DNA of 64,000 bases from Owenia fusiformis (taxonomy: Eukaryota > Annelida > Polychaeta > Sabellida > Oweniidae). The DNA lies in assembly GCA_903813345.2 (NCBI GenBank), contig CAIIXF020000008.1, forward strand, positions 14,614,822 through 14,678,821, written 5' to 3'. Shown here piece after piece: positions 18,301-27,300 of this stretch; within the stretch, counting starts at the first letter, position 1; every line of letters starts with the position of its first letter. Below the pieces are notes generated by a model. The model saw only the letters and a program-made list of their open reading frames with translations, was not told the origin of the DNA and did no database searches. The position numbers were made by a program, and so were the translations under genes.

Positions 18301-21300
18301 ATTATTTGAAATATAGTCATTTTCTAAGAAATTAAGCAACTTTCTAAATGATCAATTGTCATTTTTATCGTTGTCATAGATGCTAATTGTTGACAAGATT
18401 ATGAATCAAACACTGGTGAAAATTCATCTTTTTGCCAGGGTAGCCATATTGGAAAGGTAGCAAAATGGATCAAGAAATATCATCAATGACAGAAAAAAAC
18501 AGCATCAGATATAGAGAACTTTGATACAAAACTGTGTAAAGAATAGCCTATCAGTGCATGATACAATTAGGTTTTTGAGAAATACCTTAGGGGACTATAT
18601 TATGTATGAGCGAAGAGTGTATGCTTGGCACAAGTTCAAGGATGGTTGTGTTGTTAGGAGGCATAGGAATGTGTTTTGTCAAGATGGTGCTTATTCTGAA
18701 CATGAGCAGTGATTTGGTGTTCAATAACAAAATATTTTGTGAATGAATTGACCGGTGTAGCAGGACCAGGAGTCGCTTAAAAACCAAATATCATTCGGTG
18801 GAACTCTGATATTGTCTGTTTGTTGCAAGACAATGACCGTGCTCTGCCCTCCTGATACAGGTGTTGCCATGACAACTGTTAATGCGTTACAATGGAGTGT
18901 TAGCAATTTTTATTGTACAAGATAAGCTAATTGCAAATAATTATAAAAATTGTCCATTCTAGAAGAGGAACTTACTTTTGCTGAGTCATAATATGACTGA
19001 CCAGTCTCCCCAGCCTATCTGAACCTGCATTGCTGAAAATGTTTAGTACATATGTTAAACTCAAAATATGTGAGTTCTATTCATTGCATGCTGCAAAATC
19101 TTGACTAGACACTAATAATTATGTTCTTCGCAATAGTGAGATTTTGGTTCATTAAGACTCTCTAACACTCTGAATTAGAAATGATCCTTTCCAATCAGAG
19201 TAAAGTCGTCCAAAATCCCCACCTCTTACACATTTTATGCCTTGATAAGTAGCTGCCATTAATTTCGTATTCAAACTCCCTATTAAAGGCCACTTCTGTG
19301 GGTCATAAAGATCGTATCAGTATCAAAACGGTTGTACTGTTTATACTGGTAATAGGCTGTATTTAATACTGAGTCTCTGTATTCCTGGGAACATATTGGC
19401 CAATATTGGATTTTTAATATGGTCTCAAATGGAAAAAAATAACCTCTCGCAATTTTATTTTACTTTTCAGTGATTTACATAATTCTCTTATTAAAAAATT
19501 CGAACTTTACTACAACTTTTACATCTTTTTTACTTTAAATTTCTTTAATTATTTGCGTATAAAATCTCTTACATTTCTAAGGGAATAAATGTAAAATGAT
19601 TTACTTATTTCGATTTTGATTCAGTTTTAAGTGATTACACAGAAGTCTCGTTTTACAACCAAGCAACCTCTTAACTTATCACTGTATAGAAAAAGTAGGA
19701 TTGAACATGTGAATTTCACAAATTCAAATTGCTATACTTTTTGCTATACTTTTTGTTCTTGCACTAACCTTGATGTCTCTTCCTTTCCTAGGTCAAATAG
19801 TGTATCTGTTGCCATGACACCCACAACAACTCCATCTATTGTAAGCATGCTTGGGTCTGGCATAAAATGAATCTTCTGAAAAATGGAAAACCCAGTGAGA
19901 AAAATGTCATATATACATACAATATTAAATGTGTCATGGTAAAATACATCTGACACAAAAAATTCTCAGCCTTCAAGGTACTATATTTGTCTTTATAAAA
20001 TCGCCAAATTAATTAGTTGCCAAAATTCCTGGGAATATGACTGTTTTTCATTCTAAAAGATATATGACAGATACCAAGATGGCTGGGCTGTTTTTTATAG
20101 AAACAACAAAAATGATTGAAGGAATTTATATAAACATCAAGAAATATTGAAGAAATTCATCACCAACACTAACAATGAGTATCTTGAATTGGGTTGGATG
20201 GGAGGATGTCTGGGACACTTGAAAAACCGCCAAACTAAATAGATGCCAATAGGCCCAAAAATAGAAAATCACCAAATTAAAGACAAATACAGTATTTCCC
20301 ACATAAAATGTCATCAGTCATTAGGTAATGAAAGTGCAGTGTAAAACACAATTTTTGGTTATGTTTGTGACATAAAAATAATGTAAGGGATGTTTACTTT
20401 GTTACCTTATTTTTGGCTAGTTCTGGGACAACAAAAGATGGCTGTGGATAAACAGATTCATGATGGGCATCCCTCTGAGAAGGTACAATGATCAGTTGTG
20501 TATGTAACCTGAAATACATTAAAGATTATTCAAATGTTTATTAACACACGGTATGGTGTAGTAGACTTTAAAAGCTGTAAATAAAATAAATTCAATTATA
20601 TTAGGATCTCGAATACACAAAAACACTCTAAGCTTAAGAACTTTCTAAATCCATTGTTTAAATGCAATAGACTTAGAATTTCGTAGTTTTACTCTTATGG
20701 CACCCTTGGATAACAGCATAAACTTAATTAAAATGCCAATAGTAAAAAATAAGCAGGCCACACATCATAAGAAGTAGTATGGAAAAGAAAAAAGGTCATC
20801 TTGATTTAAGTCTGAACACTAAGACCATTTCAAACCTCTCCAAGGAAATGACGAAACCAAATAATATGTTTACAAGAAATTAATTTTAGTTGACTAAATA
20901 TAAAGAGTATCCAAACTAACTAAAAGTACATTGGAACACTCCTTATTTTCATAGAATAAACATGTGCATAATATTATAAATAGATGTGTTAATGAAATGT
21001 GGATATAATACATGTACTCTATTTTATCAAATAAACTTACCTTTCAATTGCATCCACTAATGAAGTAATATTTTTTAGGAAAAGTTCTTCATATGTCATT
21101 TCCGTGAGTTTGTCTACCTCTGGATTCTTGATGTCAACAAATGGTCCAATCTAAAAGCAAATACATACTAGATCAATAATAACTATCTGTTACTTTCTGG
21201 AACATGTATTTGTACTTGCTCTCCAATGACTCTTGCCTCTTGATATCCAAGGGGAGAGTCAAAATTGCCCTTTTTGAAGAGTATGATTTTTGTCCCTCTA

Positions 21301-24300
21301 AATACAACTTTGTTACACTTATCACTTCTTTATTTTCAAACATCTGGGGAAAAATACAGATATGGTGGATCACCCTAGTGAGCATATTATATGCACAAAG
21401 AAGATGAACATTACAAATAAGCACTATTTTATACTCTTTGATTATGAAAATAATCTTTAGGAGAGCTTCATTCATTCATTCAGATATGGTTGACAAAAAT
21501 ACAGCTACCAAATTGCATTTCTGCCTTTATAAGTAGCCGGTATTCAGTTTACATCTTAACTCCCAATAAAAGCTGCTCCTGGGGTCATGCAGATCTTTTC
21601 AGCATTTGAGCTGTATATTCATTTCAACTCCTCAGCTGCTAGTATTCTACTGGGTTTCCAGGAGAGACGTGCCATATCAATGTTCATAAATGCATGGGGT
21701 CTTAGGAATCAGTCATGAAAAAATAAGTTGCCCAAGCCCCTAAACTTATCATGATATAAATCAATACTACTATTTTAACAAGTGTAAGTCACAGGGCATT
21801 GACATCACAAAATGTCACCACCTTGTTAGTTATTGCGAATCTAAACCCCGAACGCCAACCATCAACAGCCGAATGCCATCAAAAAAGTTGGAGACCATAA
21901 CAATATGTCACCAGTTTTGGTGGTGACATAAAAATTGTATTCAAATCTTTAACATACCAGTATGCAGACATCTGGTTTATCCCTCTGTAATGACTTGACA
22001 AGATCAACCAATGGTTCATATGCAGTACTGTCAGAGGTAGTGAATGGGCCAGCAGCAATGACCATGTGAAGGTCATCTACAATACAAGATGGGCTTGAAT
22101 AATTGGGAGTCAATGGAATGGTTGACAAGAGACATGGTAACAAATTGTTCATAAGCTTGTCAGCAGCTTGTATAACTATGTTTAATAACTGGAATCTCTG
22201 TGTTTTTTAAACCTTTAAACAGCATGAAAATTAATTACCTTCTATTGACATAGGGGCAGCGGGGGTTGGGGGAACTCCTTCATATATTTTACTCGCCATG
22301 AATTTACTCCCAGTGCTATTTAATCCTTCTGCTGCAATAATCTACAAAAGAATATTGTATGTAAAATAGATGGCATTTCTGCATTGAACTCTGTTATATA
22401 TGTACACAATTAAGGCAAAATAATATTATTGAACGTCTTATTGTATAGGTAATATAGAGCCTGGGTGCAAATTAAATGGAGAATTCATAAGAGTATACTA
22501 TTAATCTTCATTTTCAGCAAAAAATTCTGTTGGAGAAATATTTTATATATATTTCTTTTTTTGGTCAATTGAATTTTTGATTTTCCGTTCATCTGGCTAA
22601 GGAACTTGTTAATATGAAAGAAATAATAACTGTGGATTTGATGTCATTTACATTCAATCTATATGGAGTTTTTAATGCTGATATTTTTGCTTTCATTTAT
22701 TCTAACTCTTAATTTTAAAATCTTAAAACCCAACTCATATTTCAAAATATCTCATGTTTCTCACCTGGCCTGGAAATAATGAATATTGTGGGACACCAGT
22801 GACATCTAATGGCACCGTCTTGCCATTTGATGTTTCTCGAGAACCTTCCAGAATAAGTGATTTTGCATTTAATTTTCCGTTGCCATCACAACATACTCTG
22901 CCTATGATTGTTACAGGCTCCTGGGAAAATATAAAATGCAGTGTCAAAAATGTTAAACGTCGCACACTGAAAGGTGCATACCAAATCAGGTATTTAAAAC
23001 GTGACAAGCTTTTTCTTCGTAATAAACAATTTTCAGATATTACATTGGTAGTATTGAATTGAGTACTACACACTTGGGTATGAATACCAGAAGTTAATAA
23101 ATGCTTATAAAATTTTGATGAGAGAATTTTCTTTGAAGTCTTGAGTTTTTTGAGTTCTTCATGAGATCTTCAAGCTGATTTAGAGTGCTCAAAAGGCTTT
23201 CAGACTGTGACAAAGCACCTGTTTCTTATTTGCTCTTACAGTTTACCCTGCAAAAACAACCGATACAAACATACTCTCCATGTTACTCTTCATGTTAATG
23301 TGTAGACTTGGATAAAAATTCTAAGATTTTACCCAAAATATAAGCAATTTTGTGATTTTGTAATTTCAAAATTAAAATTGACATTGAGTCCATAAATAAC
23401 TGTGGAGTAGCCAGAGTCCATTTATACCTTGGCTTCTTACCTGTACTGGGAGTGATATATGAGCAACTTCTTCAATAGAATGATGTTTCTGGAGTTTTGC
23501 TCCCATTTCATCTATCATGTCACTCAGGACTGAAATAAAAATGCCATTTCTCTGTGATTATTCATTCCACTTGATTTTTCTGTGTTACAATAGTAAAGAT
23601 GCTAAAAATAGGAGTAAGAAGGATTTCATTTTTTCTCAATCGCAATAAAGGTTTCCAAAACATACAATACTACACAATAGATATTTTAGATTCACACTTT
23701 CAAACTTTTCAAACAATATACGAAGAGGTTTCTAACTATGAGTGACAAAAAGTAACTAACAATGACAAGGTGTTCAAAGTTTTTCTGAATTCAAATATTT
23801 TCTTTTCGAGTATTTCATCAAGCTGAATTTGGATGTTTAAAATTTAATGCTATAGTTTTACAAGAAGCCCTTTACTCACCATGTGCTTTATCTGTTACTT
23901 TCTGGAACATGTATTTGTACTTGCTCTCCAATGACTGTATACCATCACCTGTGTATGGCTCTATACAGCTTGACCTTTGACCTTGACCCTGCCAATTGAC
24001 CTTTTCAGTGGGACCATGTGAACACACTATCTCACCTTTGCCTGGTCTGGCATTGTATTTTTTGGAAGGTGTTGCACTGAAAATTAAAAATGAATAAATG
24101 GACATATGTCGCAAATATTTGGAGTTAAACATAATTGGTTTAATTGGTTATCCTCACTAAAATTTGAAAATGCAGACAATCTTATTCTTCAAAAAATGTA
24201 TTCATCCTCTCACAATTTCAAAAATGTTCTAATGTTTACTTTTGAAGTTAAGAATTGAGGAACCAAGACACGCAAATATGTTTTAAACCAAAAGTTAAGA

Positions 24301-27300
24301 TTCCACCAGCAATTGGGAATGGAAGCTACACATACCTTGTTGGTGAGAAGTTTAGCAGGGGAGAAACACATACCTTGTTGGTGAGAAGTTAGCAGGGGAA
24401 AAACACATACCTTGTTGGTGAGAAGTTAGCAGGGGAAAAACACATACCTCGTTGGTGAGAAGTTAGCAGGAGAGAAACTGTTTGGTGAGAAAGGAACAGG
24501 AGTGCCATTGAGCCCTGTCAATCTTTTGTTGGTGGGTGGATTGTCTGGTGTTACTTGCCGCTTTTTAATCTTTTCCTAGAATATACAGAAGAAAATATGT
24601 AACATAAATATGTGATTGACTGACATGTTTTTGGTATGTAGGCTACTGACAGCTATCTGTCATCTTCTTAAATAGATTGAGCCTAAATGTTTCATTTTCT
24701 TCATTTATATTTCCTTTACTGTTGTATTCTTGTACATATTCTTTATCCTATGGTCATAATTTATTGTAATAGGAGACAGCCATAAACCCATCTTTGTAGG
24801 AGCTTTGGGTTCTTTTATGTGAACACAAAATATATTTACAGCATTCTTTACACTTCAGGACCTGTAAGTCAAACATTCTGAGTTTCTTTAGAGAACAAGC
24901 AAAGAAGTCTTGCTTGAGCCAGTAACTTTTATCTATTTTTAAGTGGGACTTAGTGCTTCACGAAAAACTCTATATACACCCAACCACAAAGGTTGAGAAT
25001 GTAGGGTATTATATCTATTTAGCCAGTTTCACTTGGTTGGTCACTATGATTTTATGATAACTTCAGATCAAGCCTAGGATAAAGAAAAAAAGCTTTTTGG
25101 GAGGGGGTTAAGTCAAAATGTGCTTAAAGGCCCCATGTAAAGTTTAAACCACTTTGGCTTATATTGTAGTCTTACCCAATGTTATCAAAGTGTGATATGT
25201 GAAACTTTTTTTTTAAATTTCAAAAAGTGGTTTTTGATAGACTTTTTGTTCCAAAATTTGTGAATTTATTTAAAACCAACTTTTAGAGGTCATTCATATC
25301 TTCTAATTAGCCACAATTCATACCAATGCATAGCATTCATCCTCCCATGTTTTTTGCCGAAAAAATTAAGAAAATCGGTTGATAAACAAGCGAGAAATTA
25401 ACTTATCAGTGCATGAAAATGGTTCTGAGAAAAATGCATTTCAAAATTTTAGTTCTCATAGAAACCAATGGTACAATGATATCTAAAACATAATTTATTC
25501 TTCCTTTTAACCTGGTTAGGCAATCAACATTGTTTTTTATGAAAGTCTAGCATATTTAGAAAAGATTGACATCGAAAAAAAAAATTCAATTTTTTTCAAA
25601 AAGTTTTTGTTACCTTAGTGACATCACTAATGTTTCAAAATATTTTTGATAAGCTAAAACATTGAAGTGGCCCATTAAATATGACATTTTTTTATTGAAA
25701 TAGTGTGTCTTCTGTTCAATCTTTGCATTGGTGTTAAAAAGATAATCTTTTTTGAAATGCATTAAGAAATATTTGATGATTAAGAAATTCCAATTTTTTT
25801 GGAAAAATGGCGGGAAATTTGAATATTTGAGAAATGAAATGCTCACAACTTTTTTTTCAAAATTTTTTTTTTGTTCAAAAATCTCTAAAATCACTTTTTA
25901 AGTCCTGACAAATAGTAAATGAATGATAAAAAAATATTTTCAAACTTTAGACGGGGACTTTAAGGTTGCATTATTTTGATGCCTGGTTATATTGAAGAAC
26001 TGGGTAAAGCAAGTTTTCAGCCAAACTAAATCCACACAAAATAAAAACGCAAAGAAAATGATGTCTATAAAGAACAGAGACACGCTACCAAAACTGTAAT
26101 AGCAAAATATTAAGTATCAACACAAAATCTACAAAAACGGCACTTCAGCATCAATTACCTTTAAGATCTCCAGTTCTTCCTAAAGTTAAAAATAAACTAT
26201 TAAGTACCGCAGCAATAAATATACAGGCAAAAAAGGAATTCTACATAATAAAGTTTATAAGACATTGCTGTTAATCATTATCTAAATATTATAAGAAGAA
26301 GGATTCATATCATACAAGATTAACACAGAAGGATAAATCTGAGGATCTGAATTATAATGCTAGATGCTGCAGATATAAAAAGCACTTGGCATAAGCAAAG
26401 ACCTGGTGATTGTTTCTTGAAAATACTGTAAATAACGAACAATCAAAAATGTCAACTTCATGGAATATTTTTAATGAAAAAATTGTTGAAAAAATAAATA
26501 TTACTTCTGATCTTTCAAGCCTTTTAAGCAGCCAACAAATGGCTATTATTTGTACTTGAAAATGTTATATTGATGAATAAAATGTTATGTACCTTAGCGC
26601 CTGGAGTGGAATATGCCTCTAGGAAGTCATCTGCCAGATTGTTGTCAACACTGTTGTTGTTAAGGTGTATTTATACAATGGAATACCATGACAACACATA
26701 ACATAAATCATTGAGTTGAACCTTTATTTTTGCGAGTTATTTTATTTAGGATTTGAACTAGGCATAATCAAAAAATATCTTCTCATGAATGATGAAACTA
26801 TAAAAGAACTTATGAATGACTATCAAGAAAAAAATTTAATATCTCTGAAAAGGATACATATCTGCAAATGTGTCAGCATTATAAATAACCTTCTTTGTTG
26901 ATCCATGCTTTGGAGTTTTATTTTTGCCAGCTTTTCTGTTGAGTTTCTGTAATAAAAAATAATTCAATTATATTGTACTTTGTACTTACAAAGGACGATT
27001 CTCGGTTTGGAGAACGAAGTTCATCAATCTAAATGAGCATTATCCCTGCTTCGGACAAATTTGATTTTTTTACATAATATAGATTTGAATGTCCTCTTTT
27101 GAATAGTCATAATTTAATTTGGGTAATATTTCTTGATTTTTCGCAAAAAAATATTAGCGCAGTACACTGATGGACTTTTTTCCCCAAATCGAGACTTGTA
27201 TTTTATTGAATCGGTCTAATTGAGCGTTATCCCTGCTTCAGACCAATGTGTTATTTTTACATCTTGTAGAATTAAATGTCCTCTTTTGAATATTCATAGT

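Noticed and set aside
22754-23062. 102-codon plus-strand frame
   Set aside because: It is the antisense shadow of POLA2 exon 9.
24331-24474. CRISPR-like array from regularly spaced 37-bp units
   Set aside because: The units are contiguous tandem repeats with no unique spacers, in a eukaryotic gene.
26716-26901. 61-codon plus-strand frame
   Set aside because: It overlaps the antisense of POLA2 exon 3, which has matching splice sites and phase.
26890-26946. Shorter version of POLA2 exon 3 ending at AAG/GTTATT
   Set aside because: It would join exon 4 as TGT TGA, a premature stop; the longer exon gives a conserved junction.
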